From Psychroflexus longus (GTDB lineage Bacteria; Bacteroidota; Bacteroidia; Flavobacteriales; Flavobacteriaceae): DNA of 64,000 nucleotides. The stretch lies in NCBI RefSeq assembly GCF_020164595.1, contig NZ_JAIQZE010000001.1, forward strand, positions 124,001 through 188,000. The letters run 5' to 3'. The position numbers were made by a program, and so were the translations under genes. Shown here one piece after another: positions 8,935-17,636 of the stretch. Numbering within the stretch: position 1 is the stretch's first letter; each line of letters starts with the position of its first letter. The notes below the pieces were generated by a model, which was given only the letters and a program-made list of their open reading frames with translations, searched no databases and was not told the DNA's origin.

Positions 8935-9711
8935 ATGAAACTAAAAATCTTTTTAAGCTTGACACTTGCAGCTGTCTTTTTAAGCAGTTGTGCAGTTATT
9001 AGACCTGGTGAAGTTGGAGTGAAACAACGCCTGGGAAAATTGAGTAATGAACCCGTGGAAGAAGGATTTCGATTCTACAATCCTATCACAACAATCTACC
9101 TCAGGGTTTTGGTAAGAACAAACAATGTTGAACAGACTTTATTATTACCTTCTAAAGAAGGTTTGACAATTGTTTCAGAAGTATCGGTTTTGTATAATAT
9201 CGATAAAAATGAGGCTCCCAACATTATCCGAGATATTGGTAAAAACTTTGAACGGGATGTGTTGATCAATACCTTAAGATCTTCCTCTGCAAACATTTCA
9301 GCAAAATACTTTGCGAAAGATATGCATAGTCTTTAAAGAAATGAAATAGAAGAGTCTATAAAGGCAGATATGAATGAACTTTTAGCAAGTAAAGGATTTG
9401 ATATCCAAGCTGTTCTGCTTAAAAGCATAAATTTACCAGCTAGGCTTTCTTCTGCTATTGAAGATAAATTGAGAGCAGAACAACAAATTGAAGAATTGGA
9501 ATTTTTAGTTCAAAGAGAAGAAAAGGAAGCGAACAGGAAACGTGTTGAAGCAAAAGGTATACGTGATTCCCAAGCCATCATTAATGAAGGCTTATCCCCA
9601 ATGCTTATTCAATTTCAAAGTATTGAAGCCTTTAGAGAGTTGAGCAAATCACCTAATACCAAAATCATCATTACTGACGGTAAGGCTCCTGTCATGTTGA
9701 ATACGAATTAG
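8935..9711 (+). pseudogene. SPFH/prohibitin-family lipoprotein gene interrupted by an in-frame TAA
   Basis: Two frames, 8935-9336 and 9370-9711, lie in the same register (435 bp between their starts) and are separated only by a TAA at 9334-9336. Together they make one SPFH/Band 7 protein of 258 codons. It has a lipobox ending at Cys19 (LSSC), the family opening IRPGEVGVKQRLGKL, and a coiled-coil region ELEFLVQREEKEANRKRVEA. The codon after KDMHSL, where homologues continue into a charged helix (RNEIEESIKADMNELL here), is the stop. Nothing else is decayed, so the mutation looks recent, or it could be a sequence error. SPFH proteins form membrane-associated rings; the truncated product would lose the coiled coil needed for this. 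Confidence 0.8.
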
Positions 9712-9745
9712 AGTTAAATAATTTTGATGATTTTGAATTGGCTTT

Positions 9746-9777
9746 AGAACCTATCTAAATTAAACTAGATAGGTTCT
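9746..9777 (+). terminator. Terminator after the SPFH-like gene
   Basis: Perfect 11-bp stem (agaacctatct / agataggttct) with a 10-nt loop, 35 bp after the stop codon and followed by cttattta. Confidence 0.7.
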
Positions 9778-10126
9778 CTTATTTATAGTAAGTCCTTATT
9801 GTTTTTAAATTTCACAATCAATCTCATTGGGTTTTAATCCACCAATTCAATTTTTAATCAATCAAGCGTTTAAGTCTTTGAAGTGGATTTGTATAATTCT
9901 ATGCATATTACTAGAGGTTTGGAGTTTAGTACTATGTCAATCAATGATTAGCTTAGTGCATTTCATTTTTTATTCAATTTTTTGCATTGACTTTTAACTT
10001 TAATTGAAATAAATCCTCGCCAATCTCATGAGTGTTTGACTAAGCCTAATCAAAATCTTTTGTAAAATAAGTTTTTATCCTTTTCAATAAATAAATGCCT
10101 AAAATCATGATGTATTATACAAAAAA

Positions 10127-10150
10127 AAGCCTCATATGGATGTGAAGCTT
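10127..10150 (-). terminator. Ancestral terminator of the tRNA-fMet gene, now beyond attL
   Basis: Imperfect 10-bp stem (10127-10136 / 10141-10150, one mismatch) followed on the minus strand by a run of T (complement of 10121-10128). It sits just past the orphan tRNA 3' half, where the terminator of an uninterrupted tRNA gene would be expected. The intact tRNA now uses a different hairpin at 35808-35830. Confidence 0.6.
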
Positions 10151-10154
10151 TAAT

Positions 10155-10199
10155 TAGTAGCGGGGACTGGACTCGAACCAGTGACCTTCGGGTTATGAG
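10155..10199 (-). repeat. attL: orphan 3' half of tRNA-fMet
   Basis: 45 bp identical to 35850-35894. It holds the tRNA from the anticodon loop through the T arm and acceptor 3' strand but has no 5' half: after 10199 the sequence leaves the tRNA completely. It is the displaced end of the original chromosomal gene. Confidence 0.92.
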
Positions 10200-10229
10200 T
10201 TTCATCAAAATCGCTATATTTTGATGAAA
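10200..10229. repeat. Perfect 11-bp inverted repeat abutting attL
   Basis: tttcatcaaaa (10200-10210), 8-nt spacer, ttttgatgaaa (10219-10229). It starts at the first base inside the element. It may be a protein-binding palindrome used in recombination, or a hairpin; it has no T run and no upstream gene, so it is unlikely to be a terminator. Confidence 0.5.
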
Positions 10230-10258
10230 TTAACCTTTTTATAGCAAAAAAAAGTAAA

Positions 10259-10279
10259 ATCGTTTACGCGATCGTTTAC
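10259..10279 (+). repeat. Left candidate recombinase arm sites
   Basis: Two copies of atcgtttac spaced 12 bp start to start (10259-10267, 10271-10279). An equally spaced pair in the same orientation lies near the right end at 35751-35771. Repeats at both ends, flanking the core site, are how arm-binding sites of tyrosine recombinases are arranged. Confidence 0.55.
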
Positions 10280-10452
10280 CCTTATTATTATTAATTTTAG
10301 ACGAATATAAGGCAATTATTACTTTCAAATATGCTGGAATACCATAAAACTGAACAGGATTTGAAACTAAATTAATTCAAGTAGAAATTATATGCTTTTA
10401 CGTATAAAATATTTATTTTAATTGTTTTTATATCTAATTGCATATAGTTTTA

Positions 10453-10460
10453 TATATTTG
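10453..10460 (+). promoter_or_regulatory. Candidate -7 box for the hipBST operon
   Basis: tatatttg fits the Bacteroidota -7 consensus TAnnTTTG and lies 26 bp before the hipB start codon. No -33 TTG is found at the usual spacing. The area is rich in tata-type near-palindromes (for example around 10429-10456) where HipB could bind. Confidence 0.35.
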
Positions 10461-10486
10461 ATCATAATTATATTTAAAAACATATA

Positions 10487-10696
10487 ATGAATCAATTAGC
10501 GGATTTTGTAAAAGAGCGTAGAAAGCAAGTTAATCTTACACAGGAAGAATTTGCCGATCGTGCAGGAGTTGCATTGACTGTCATTCGTAAAATTGAACAG
10601 GGTAAAACCAATCTCAATATGGAAAAGGTCAATCTGGTTCTTAGAATGTTCGGTCATGAATTAGCACCTACCAACAGTAAAGAAATCAAGAAATGA
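10487..10696 (+). CDS. hipB: HipB-like helix-turn-helix antitoxin/repressor
   Basis: 69-residue XRE-family DNA-binding protein. The helix-turn-helix spans residues about 16-38 (LTQEEFADRAGVALTVIRKI), followed by the usual EQGKTNLNMEKV helix and a short C-terminal tail. It is the first gene of a three-gene operon: its stop overlaps the next start by 4 bp (ATGA at 10693). In HipBA and HipBST systems HipB represses the operon and binds the kinase. With a separate HipS encoded next, HipB here may act mainly as the DNA-binding partner, as reported for the E. coli O127 HipBST system, where HipS is the antitoxin. Confidence 0.85.
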   Translation: MNQLADFVKERRKQVNLTQEEFADRAGVALTVIRKIEQGKTNLNMEKVNLVLRMFGHELAPTNSKEIKK

Positions 10697-11028
10697 GACA
10701 AGGGAAGGTATTTTATAAAACTTATTTGGCTGGAATCATCACAGAAACCAATGACGGTGAATTTGTGTTTCAATATGATAAGCATTATGTAACAAATCAT
10801 CCTCATGAATTTATCACCTTCACCATGCCTGTTCAAAATGAAGCCTACACCGAAAAACGACTCTTTCCTTTTTTTGAAGGCTTAATACCAGAAGGCTGGT
10901 TACTGGATATTGCTTCTGAAAATTGGAAGATCAATAAAAATGACAGAATGGGTCTATTATTGGCTTGCTGTCAAAACTGTATCGGTGCCGTAAGTGTTAA
11001 ACCAATACCACTAGAAGATGAAAAATAA
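10693..11028 (+). CDS. hipS: HipS-like protein (HipA N-terminal subdomain encoded separately)
   Basis: 111 residues matching the N-terminal subdomain of HipA kinases: KVFYKTYLAGIITETNDGEF, then the hallmark LFPFFEGLIPEGWLLDI (residues about 56-72) and DRMGLLLACCQNCIGAVSV. In single-chain HipA this domain precedes the kinase core; here it is a separate gene between hipB and the kinase gene, overlapping hipB by 4 bp and hipT by 11 bp. This is the architecture of tripartite HipBST systems, in which HipS binds the kinase and neutralises it. The assignment rests on domain content and gene order; toxicity and neutralisation are inferred. Confidence 0.82.
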   Translation: MRQGKVFYKTYLAGIITETNDGEFVFQYDKHYVTNHPHEFITFTMPVQNEAYTEKRLFPFFEGLIPEGWLLDIASENWKINKNDRMGLLLACCQNCIGAVSVKPIPLEDEK

Positions 11029-11959
11029 GTGTTTGTATTGTTATAAAGCTATTGAAAAAGGATATGACTTTCATGAAGATTGCTCCCTTCAGTTTTTCGG
11101 TTCCAAAACACCACCTGAAATAGAGTATTCTCTTAACCAAATGGATGAACTTGCCAAAAATGTTTTAGAACGCAGCATTGCTGTCCCAGGCGTTCAACCA
11201 AAACTCTCTTTATCATTAACTGATGAAGCTAAAAACAATTCCAATACACGCTTAACTGTAGTTGGTGCTTTGGGTGGTCAATACATTTTTAAACCACCTT
11301 CTGAGCGATTTCCTGAAATGCCAGAAAACGAACATGTCACCATGCGTATAGCAGAAGCATTTGGAATCAGGGTTGTTCCCTCATCGCTTATAAGGCTATC
11401 GTCTGGAGAATTGTCTTACATCACAAAACGAATAGACCGAACAGAAGACGGAATGAAAGTACATATGATCGATATGTTTCAAATCACAGAAGCATTTGAT
11501 AAGTATAAAGGCTCTATGGAAAAAATCGGAAATGCCCTGGACAAATATTCCAGTAACACTTTGCTGGACAAGACTTTTTATTTTGATTTAGCTCTTCTCT
11601 CCTTTCTTACGGGAAATAATGACATGCATTTAAAGAATTTCTCAATGATTGAAAGTCAGACGGGTTGGATATTGTCACCAGCTTATGATCTTTTGAATGT
11701 CTCCATAGTACTACCAGACGACACTGAAGAACTTGCCTTAACCTTAGCAGGGAAGAAAAAGAAATTAAAGCGAGAGCATTTTGAAAAACTAGCTAAAGGC
11801 ATGGAATTAACACCCAAACAAATCAAAGCGAGCTTCAATCGAATTAAAAAAAATAAACCTAAGGCCATGGAGTGGATTCATCAATCCTTCCTATCAGATG
11901 GCATGAAAACGGCTTATATCAACTTACTCAATAGTAGATATCAATCCTTAGAATTATAA
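11018..11959 (+). CDS. hipT: HipT-like Ser/Thr kinase toxin with N-terminal zinc finger
   Basis: 313-residue HipA-fold kinase core. A zinc-finger-like segment opens the protein (Cys5, Cys8, His19, Cys22). The glycine-rich regulatory loop reads SIAVPGVQPKL (residues 53-63). ATP-binding lysine is Lys92 (YIFKPP); the catalytic loop is GNNDMHLKN with Asp202; the metal-binding aspartate is in AYDLLN (Asp224). All catalytic residues are present, so the kinase is probably active. Known HipA phosphorylates GltX and HipT phosphorylates TrpS; the target here is unknown. The loop has S-I-A, so only one of the two serines of an S-I-S motif is available for autophosphorylation. The start overlaps hipS by 11 bp, giving translational coupling. 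Confidence 0.85.
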   Translation: MKNKCLYCYKAIEKGYDFHEDCSLQFFGSKTPPEIEYSLNQMDELAKNVLERSIAVPGVQPKLSLSLTDEAKNNSNTRLTVVGALGGQYIFKPPSERFPEMPENEHVTMRIAEAFGIRVVPSSLIRLSSGELSYITKRIDRTEDGMKVHMIDMFQITEAFDKYKGSMEKIGNALDKYSSNTLLDKTFYFDLALLSFLTGNNDMHLKNFSMIESQTGWILSPAYDLLNVSIVLPDDTEELALTLAGKKKKLKREHFEKLAKGMELTPKQIKASFNRIKKNKPKAMEWIHQSFLSDGMKTAYINLLNSRYQSLEL

Positions 11960-12144
11960 ATCTAACCTCAACAGTTTTATAAACAAATTATAGAATTGAA
12001 TCAAAAAAGCAGAAGCAGGTATGATACAGCGTTTGGTATAAATGAATGGTTAGTAAAGAAAATAATTAAAAGCTTTTTCTGATCTGGTAGTGATTCCCCC
12101 ACCAAACTTCCTGGCTTCTTTGTAACTTAGGAGATCTAACTAAT

Positions 12145-12666
12145 TTATATATTAATATTAAACTCTATTACAATCAACCTTATATCATATTCAGTTTGCT
12201 TTAGATTATAGATAATCACATAATGGTTTGTTTGAATTAAAATTAAAACAAAAAGTCTGGTCGGTCTAATAGTTGTTATTTTTTTTGCTAATGCTATGCA
12301 TTTATCAAAAGAAGAACGTGTGAGGGGTTTTTGTATTAAACCTTTAAAAAAATGAGAATCAAATTCTTCTAAGCTCAATGTACTCTCAGTGTATGATGTA
12401 AATAAAAAAAAGCTTATTAATTCAGTGATTTGAGAAGGAAAATCTTTGAGCCTGTTATGAACTTTTAATCCATTCATGATTGGCATATCATAATCGCATA
12501 GAATGATAAAGTGAGGTTTGTTTTGGACTAAAAAATCATCTTCAAAAAACTCTGGTGGACATTCATAAGTTTTGATTATAATATTAGGATTATAGCTAAT
12601 TATTTGATGTTTAGTTTTTGATAAAACATAACTTGAATCGTCGATTAAGATGAAGCACACTTCCAT
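12145..12666 (-). CDS. Stand-alone response-regulator receiver protein, paralogue 1
   Basis: 173 residues with a receiver fold over the first ~130: acidic pair Asp9-Asp10, phosphoacceptor Asp58 in LCDYDMPIMNG, and the conserved lysine in GLIQKPL. No output domain follows; the C-terminal 40 residues are hydrophobic and low-complexity and may be read-through into AT-rich DNA. It shares LCDY-MP-M-GL-VH and F-S-FF-G-QKPL blocks with the proteins at 20195-20602 and 26275-26682. A sigma54-type promoter (12694-12709) lies 28 bp upstream of the start. It is divergent from the sigma54 regulator at 12884. It may act as a phosphate sink or a protein-interaction switch for the hybrid kinase. Confidence 0.78.
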   Translation of the reverse strand: MEVCFILIDDSSYVLSKTKHQIISYNPNIIIKTYECPPEFFEDDFLVQNKPHFIILCDYDMPIMNGLKVHNRLKDFPSQITELISFFLFTSYTESTLSLEEFDSHFFKGLIQKPLTRSSFDKCIALAKKITTIRPTRLFVLILIQTNHYVIIYNLKQTEYDIRLIVIEFNINI

Positions 12667-12693
12667 AATAAAATCTGGTTTTGTAAATTAATT

Positions 12694-12709
12694 AACAAAA
12701 GTTATACCA
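12694..12709 (-). promoter_or_regulatory. Sigma54-type promoter of receiver gene 1
   Basis: Minus strand reads TGGTATAACTTTTGTT, fitting TGGYAYR-N4-TTGYW with the correct -24/-12 spacing. The GG lies about 42 bp upstream of the ATG at 12666. Confidence 0.6.
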
Positions 12710-12781
12710 GTGACATTTTTGTCTATTTTAGTAGGAGTTTATTAATTGATATTTCAATTTATTACTAAATACGTAATTATT

Positions 12782-12796
12782 TTCCGATAATCGGAA
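12782..12796. promoter_or_regulatory. Candidate enhancer site (TTCCGA-taa-TCGGAA palindrome)
   Basis: Perfect 6-bp inverted repeat with a 3-bp spacer. It lies about 74 bp upstream of the -24 box of receiver gene 1 and 88 bp upstream of the sigma54 regulator gene. Related CGGAA sites precede the other candidate sigma54 promoters in the element. Confidence 0.5.
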
Positions 12797-12883
12797 TATT
12801 GTAAAATTATTAAGTTGGAAATATTTTTAGAAATTTTAAAAACTGTAATATTGTAATTTATAGATGTAGAATTAATATTACAA

Positions 12884-14227
12884 ATGAAGTATAAAGTATT
12901 TATAATTGAAGATGATTTGTGGTACTTAAAAAAACTTCGCCATCAACTACTCATGAATCCAGATCATGAAGTTGAAGTTTTCTCTGACCCTGATTTATTA
13001 TTAAGAAACTTATCGAAGAAGCCAGACTTGATTTGTATGGATTTTATGCTTCCTCAAATGTCAGGTTATGAATTACTAGACGGTATATTAAAAGTAAATC
13101 CAAACCAGGATATTATAGTAATCAGTGCCCAGGAAAATATAAAGACGGCTATAGAATTGATGAAAAAGGGAGTAAGAGATTATGTAGTTAAAGATGAAAA
13201 CTCTAAGCAACAAATCTGGAAATCCATTGAAAACATAAAAGAAAGAAAAAAACTAAACGAAGAAATCAATTATTTAAAAGAGGAGTTAAAAACGAAATAT
13301 GATTTCTCTACACATATTATTGGAAACAGTAAAAAAATAAATCAGGTGTTTAAATTATTACCAAAAACACTTAAATCAAACATTAATGTCTTAATAAGCG
13401 GTGAAACAGGAACGGGTAAAGAATTAATTGCCAAATCAATACATTTCAATAGTACGTTTAGTAATGGTAAGTTTATACCAATCAATGTTTCTGCCATTCC
13501 AGATCAACTTCTGGAGAGCGAATTATTCGGATATGAAAAAGGAGCCTTTACAGGTGCTGACCAAACCAAAAAAGGTAAAATAGAATTAGCAGATAATGGT
13601 ACTTTATTCTTAGACGAAATAAGTGAAATGAGTATGCCAATGCAGGCAAAGTTGCTGCGAGTATTGCAGGAAAGAGAAGTTACAAGAGTTGGCGGACTGG
13701 TATCGATACCAGTAAATTTCAGATTAATTTCTGCTTCAAATAAAGAACTAAATGAAGAGGTCAAGCTTAATAATTTTAGAGAAGATTTATATTACAGATT
13801 AATTGGCTTTCCAATACATCTTCCTCCTTTAAGAGAAAGAGATAATGACACCTTAGTTATTGCTAAGTACTTCGCAGAAGAATTTTCAAAGCAAAATGGT
13901 AGAAAAACTCCTGGTTTCAGTAAGAAAGCTACTGAAAAACTACTAAGCCATTACTACCCAGGTAATGTAAGGGAACTTAAATCCGTGGTAGAGTTAGCCT
14001 GTGTATTATGTGAAGATTCACTTATAAGACAAAATGACATTAGTTTTCCGAAAAACAACGTAGACTTAAGTGTTCATCAGAATCTTACTCTAAAAGAGTA
14101 CGAAATCAAAATCATAAAATATCACCTAGAAAAAAACAACAATAGCGTGTCTAAGACTTCTGAAATTTTAGATGTTGGAAAAACAAAAATTTACGACCTG
14201 ATCAAAAAAGGTTCGATAACCATTTAA
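12884..14227 (+). CDS. Sigma54-dependent NtrC-family response regulator (receiver - AAA+ - HTH)
   Basis: 447 residues. Receiver domain at 1-120 with phosphoacceptor Asp53 (LICMDFMLPQMSG); AAA+ sigma54-interaction domain at about 140-370 with Walker A GETGTGKE (near 172-179), the sigma54-contacting loop ELFGYEKGAFTGAD, and Walker B LFLDEI; Fis-type helix-turn-helix at the C-terminus (SVSKTSEILDVGKTKIYDLI). All motifs needed to remodel sigma54 polymerase are intact. The next gene, 12 bp downstream, is a hybrid histidine kinase, its likely partner. The element has several sigma54-like promoters with CGGAA sites upstream, the probable targets. No rpoN lies in the window, so the host factor must be used. 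Confidence 0.93.
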   Translation: MKYKVFIIEDDLWYLKKLRHQLLMNPDHEVEVFSDPDLLLRNLSKKPDLICMDFMLPQMSGYELLDGILKVNPNQDIIVISAQENIKTAIELMKKGVRDYVVKDENSKQQIWKSIENIKERKKLNEEINYLKEELKTKYDFSTHIIGNSKKINQVFKLLPKTLKSNINVLISGETGTGKELIAKSIHFNSTFSNGKFIPINVSAIPDQLLESELFGYEKGAFTGADQTKKGKIELADNGTLFLDEISEMSMPMQAKLLRVLQEREVTRVGGLVSIPVNFRLISASNKELNEEVKLNNFREDLYYRLIGFPIHLPPLRERDNDTLVIAKYFAEEFSKQNGRKTPGFSKKATEKLLSHYYPGNVRELKSVVELACVLCEDSLIRQNDISFPKNNVDLSVHQNLTLKEYEIKIIKYHLEKNNNSVSKTSEILDVGKTKIYDLIKKGSITI

Positions 14228-14239
14228 TTTTTTTTTCAG

Positions 14240-17200
14240 ATGAGAAAAAATTATTTTCAAATACTGATGAATCTTATAGTTAATGTAGATTCAAAATTAA
14301 CACATCAACAAATACTTGAAAAAATTATCCCAATTTATGAAGATGAAATAGGATGTGAAGCAGTCTGTTTCATAAATAATGACATTTGTATTGGTGATCA
14401 ATTTATAATTCCAGACTCACTAAACCAGAAACATCAAAATCCTGAGTTTTTCACCAAGTTGCATAATGGAAATTTTGCAAAGGAAAAATTTGCTTACGAT
14501 AATTTCAACGATTTACATTATTATGCTTACCAATTATCAGAACTTGGCTGGCTGATATTAATAGACAAATATCAACTTTCTGATGTCTTACTGGAAAATT
14601 TTAATAAACCAATTATTTATCTTAAAAGCAAACTGGAACTTGCTTGTAAAACAAAATCCACCAACCAATTAGAAAAAAGACTAGATACCCAATCTGAGCT
14701 AGTCAATGAAATATTGAGTGGTGTCATCATTGTCAAATTGGATGGAAGCCTTTTTTATCTTAATAAAATAGCAAAAAAGTGGACAGGTATTGATGACGAA
14801 AATTTGAATGATTTTAAAATTTTTGATATTGAAGAAAATTTTAAAGATCACGAAGAACATAAATGGCTGGAACATGTAGAAGAACTTAAGCTAGTAGATG
14901 ATTTAAAGGTAGAAGGCGAAATTAGGAACGTCAGAAATAATAAGATCACCTTTACAGATGTTTCACTAAAATACTTCTCTATAAATAATAAAGAATTTAT
15001 CATTGCCAATTTAATAGATACTACTGAGAAATTAAGTTCTAAAAAGAAATTGGGTGAAGAAATAGAATTGCAAGATTTACTACTAAAAATAGCTGGAAAA
15101 TATTTAAACATAAACTACTCTAAAATTGAGGAAACAATTCAAAAATCCCTCGGTGAAATTGGCACCTATATAGATGCTGATAGAGTTTACATATTCGATT
15201 ATAATTTTAAAACTGAAACCTGCAGCAATACATTTGAATGGTGCGCAAAAAATATTAGCCCTGAAAAAGATAATCTTCAGGACATACCTATTAAATTTTT
15301 TCCCGAATGGATTGAAAAGCATAGGAAAAAAGAACCCTTTATAATTGATAATATAGATGAGCTGCCAGACTCTGGAGAACAAGGGCTAAAAGCAATACTA
15401 AGTGCACAAAACATTAAAAGCCTGATAACACTACCCATGTTGGAAGGCGATAATCTACTAGGCTTTGTTGGTTTCGATTCTGTATATGACTTCAAAAAAT
15501 ATAGCACAAGGGAAATTAAGTTGCTTTCATTATTTTCTCATATGCTTGTTAATATTCAGGTAAGAAAACAATGGGAAAACAACTTCATGACACAAAGAAA
15601 TAGGTACAGAAGTATTATAAATAATGTTAACTTGGGCTTGATAGAAGTCAACAAAGATTTTGAAATAAAGTTTGTCAACGAAAATTTCTGTAATCTTTTA
15701 AATTACAATGCGGAGGAGTTAATGAACGTTAACAGCTTGAATACTTTTCTAGATAGTGATGCTCAATTGAATCTTTATGAAAAATTAATCTCGCTTAAAG
15801 AGGGAGAAAATATTTCATTAGAATTACGCCTTTTTAATAAGCAAAAAATACAAAAACCCGTTTTTATAAGTATATGTGCGCTTATAGATAAATTCAATCA
15901 AACAAAAGGCTATTTAGGCTCTCTTATTGATTTAGAGGAGCAAAAAACAATTGAACAGGATCTTAAAACAGCAAAAGATAAAGCTGAAATTGCTTCGAGA
16001 GCAAAAGAAACTTTCTTAGCCAATATAAGTCATGAAATGAGAACTCCTTTGCATATCATAAATGGGACTTTAAGTGAGGTTTTAAAAACCGATACAAATG
16101 AACACCAATCATTTCTTTTGAAAAGAGGTAATCTAGCTTCCAATCATTTACTTAATCTCGTTAATAATGTCTTAGATATTGCTAAAATTAACTCTGATGA
16201 GATCCAACTTATTTATAAAATTGAATCCCTCTACAAAACCACAGAGGAAGTATATAATATGCTAAAGCCCTTAGCCGATGATAAGCAAATTATCTTCAAT
16301 TTTCATTTCAATCTTAATTTAGAAGTTCAATTTCTTTTTGATGCTCAGAAACTAAATCAAGTACTCATCAATTTGATATCCAATGCTATCAAGTTTACAG
16401 ATAACGGCTCTGTTGATTTTTACATAAGTCAGGTTAACGACTGCAATAAATATTCAACCATAAGATTTGTAATCCAGGATTCCGGTATTGGTATGACACA
16501 TGATTTTAAAAAAGATCTTTTCGAAAGCTTCAAAAGAGAAATCAATTTTAATGTTAATGCTGAAAGTGGAACAGGCTTAGGCATGCCAATTTCCAAACGA
16601 TTGATAAAACTGATGGGAAGCGAAATTAAAGTAAAAACTAAAAAAAATTATGGTAGTGAATTTTACTTTGACTTGAAGTTGAAAAAAGTATTTACTGAAA
16701 CAGATCCAAAAAATAACAAATTTGACTTTGAAAATATTGCAGGTAAAAATATCCTTGTCACAGAAGATAATTTGATAAGTCAATTTTTAATAGAGAAAAA
16801 ACTAAAACGCCAAGGTGCAAATATTTCCAAATGCAATGATGGATTAGAAGCTATTAAACTATTGAAAAAACAAAGCTTTGACCTCTTACTTATTGATATG
16901 CAAATGCCAAATCTCAATGGTTTGGAAACCGTGAAAATAATTCGTGAAGAATTAGAATTGGAAGTGCCTATCGTTGTAATAACTGCTAATGTTTATTCCA
17001 GAGATATAAATAAATTTAAAAAATATAATATTAAAGATTTCGTATTAAAACCTTTTAAGGATGAAGATTTATATAGTAGCGTATCTAGAGTATTAGAAGA
17101 AAAATCTTCTATGCTAATCCCTGAAAATGATTTAAAAAACACAGAAGAAACGTATCTTACAGAAACACTTCTGGAAATAGCTGATGATGATATCGAATTT

Positions 17201-17485
17201 TTTAATGAATTGAAGGAAATCTTTCAGGCCACTATAAAAGAAACCTTGATAGATATGAAACTAAATATGCGACAAAAGAATTCTGAAGCAATATTGAAAA
17301 TTCTGCATAAGATAAAGCCAAGTTTAATTGATCTTAAACAAACCGATGCAGTTTCCAGAATAAGAAGTATCGAACAAAAGGATATTAAGTCTTATCATGA
17401 AATTAGTGAAAACATTGAAGATATCTTTAAAATATTAACAGTATTATATTCTGAAATAAAAGATCTTGAGATCCCAATTCCATGA
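14240..17485 (+). CDS. Soluble hybrid sensor histidine kinase (PAS - GAF - PAS - HisKA - HATPase - REC - HPt-like)
   Basis: 1081 residues without transmembrane segments, so it senses cytosolic signals. Order: N-terminal ~150-residue region, PAS about 155-265, GAF about 275-445, PAS about 455-570, dimerisation/phosphoacceptor domain with His598 (ISHEMRTPLH), HATPase with N box LISNAIKFT and G boxes DSGIGM and GTGLGMP, receiver with Asp886 (LLLIDMQMPNLNG), and a C-terminal helical region with His1023 (LHKIKPSL) resembling an HPt domain. This allows a His-Asp-His-Asp relay to the adjacent regulator and perhaps to the three stand-alone receivers. It starts 12 bp after the regulator stop, so the two are co-transcribed. 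The signal is unknown. Confidence 0.9.
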   Translation: MRKNYFQILMNLIVNVDSKLTHQQILEKIIPIYEDEIGCEAVCFINNDICIGDQFIIPDSLNQKHQNPEFFTKLHNGNFAKEKFAYDNFNDLHYYAYQLSELGWLILIDKYQLSDVLLENFNKPIIYLKSKLELACKTKSTNQLEKRLDTQSELVNEILSGVIIVKLDGSLFYLNKIAKKWTGIDDENLNDFKIFDIEENFKDHEEHKWLEHVEELKLVDDLKVEGEIRNVRNNKITFTDVSLKYFSINNKEFIIANLIDTTEKLSSKKKLGEEIELQDLLLKIAGKYLNINYSKIEETIQKSLGEIGTYIDADRVYIFDYNFKTETCSNTFEWCAKNISPEKDNLQDIPIKFFPEWIEKHRKKEPFIIDNIDELPDSGEQGLKAILSAQNIKSLITLPMLEGDNLLGFVGFDSVYDFKKYSTREIKLLSLFSHMLVNIQVRKQWENNFMTQRNRYRSIINNVNLGLIEVNKDFEIKFVNENFCNLLNYNAEELMNVNSLNTFLDSDAQLNLYEKLISLKEGENISLELRLFNKQKIQKPVFISICALIDKFNQTKGYLGSLIDLEEQKTIEQDLKTAKDKAEIASRAKETFLANISHEMRTPLHIINGTLSEVLKTDTNEHQSFLLKRGNLASNHLLNLVNNVLDIAKINSDEIQLIYKIESLYKTTEEVYNMLKPLADDKQIIFNFHFNLNLEVQFLFDAQKLNQVLINLISNAIKFTDNGSVDFYISQVNDCNKYSTIRFVIQDSGIGMTHDFKKDLFESFKREINFNVNAESGTGLGMPISKRLIKLMGSEIKVKTKKNYGSEFYFDLKLKKVFTETDPKNNKFDFENIAGKNILVTEDNLISQFLIEKKLKRQGANISKCNDGLEAIKLLKKQSFDLLLIDMQMPNLNGLETVKIIREELELEVPIVVITANVYSRDINKFKKYNIKDFVLKPFKDEDLYSSVSRVLEEKSSMLIPENDLKNTEETYLTETLLEIADDDIEFFNELKEIFQATIKETLIDMKLNMRQKNSEAILKILHKIKPSLIDLKQTDAVSRIRSIEQKDIKSYHEISENIEDIFKILTVLYSEIKDLEIPIP

Positions 17486-17636
17486 TAGTAATGTCATTTT
17501 TCTAATAAATAACTACTCTTCAATCAAAGTATAGCTAAAGACGTAATCAAAAGAAGGGTGGTAGATAAGAAGCTTAAAAACATTTAAGAATTCATATGTC
17601 TTACAGATAATTGACCTCATTTTTCCATACCTATGT

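Noticed and set aside
10155-10199. A second tRNA-Met gene
   Set aside because: Only the 3' half is present; no 5' acceptor strand, D arm or anticodon 5' stem follows, so it is an attachment-site remnant.
12145-12270. C-terminal 40 residues of receiver protein 1 as a membrane domain
   Set aside because: Hydrophobic but low-complexity, absent in the two paralogues and coded by very AT-rich DNA; more likely an extended tail after a lost stop.
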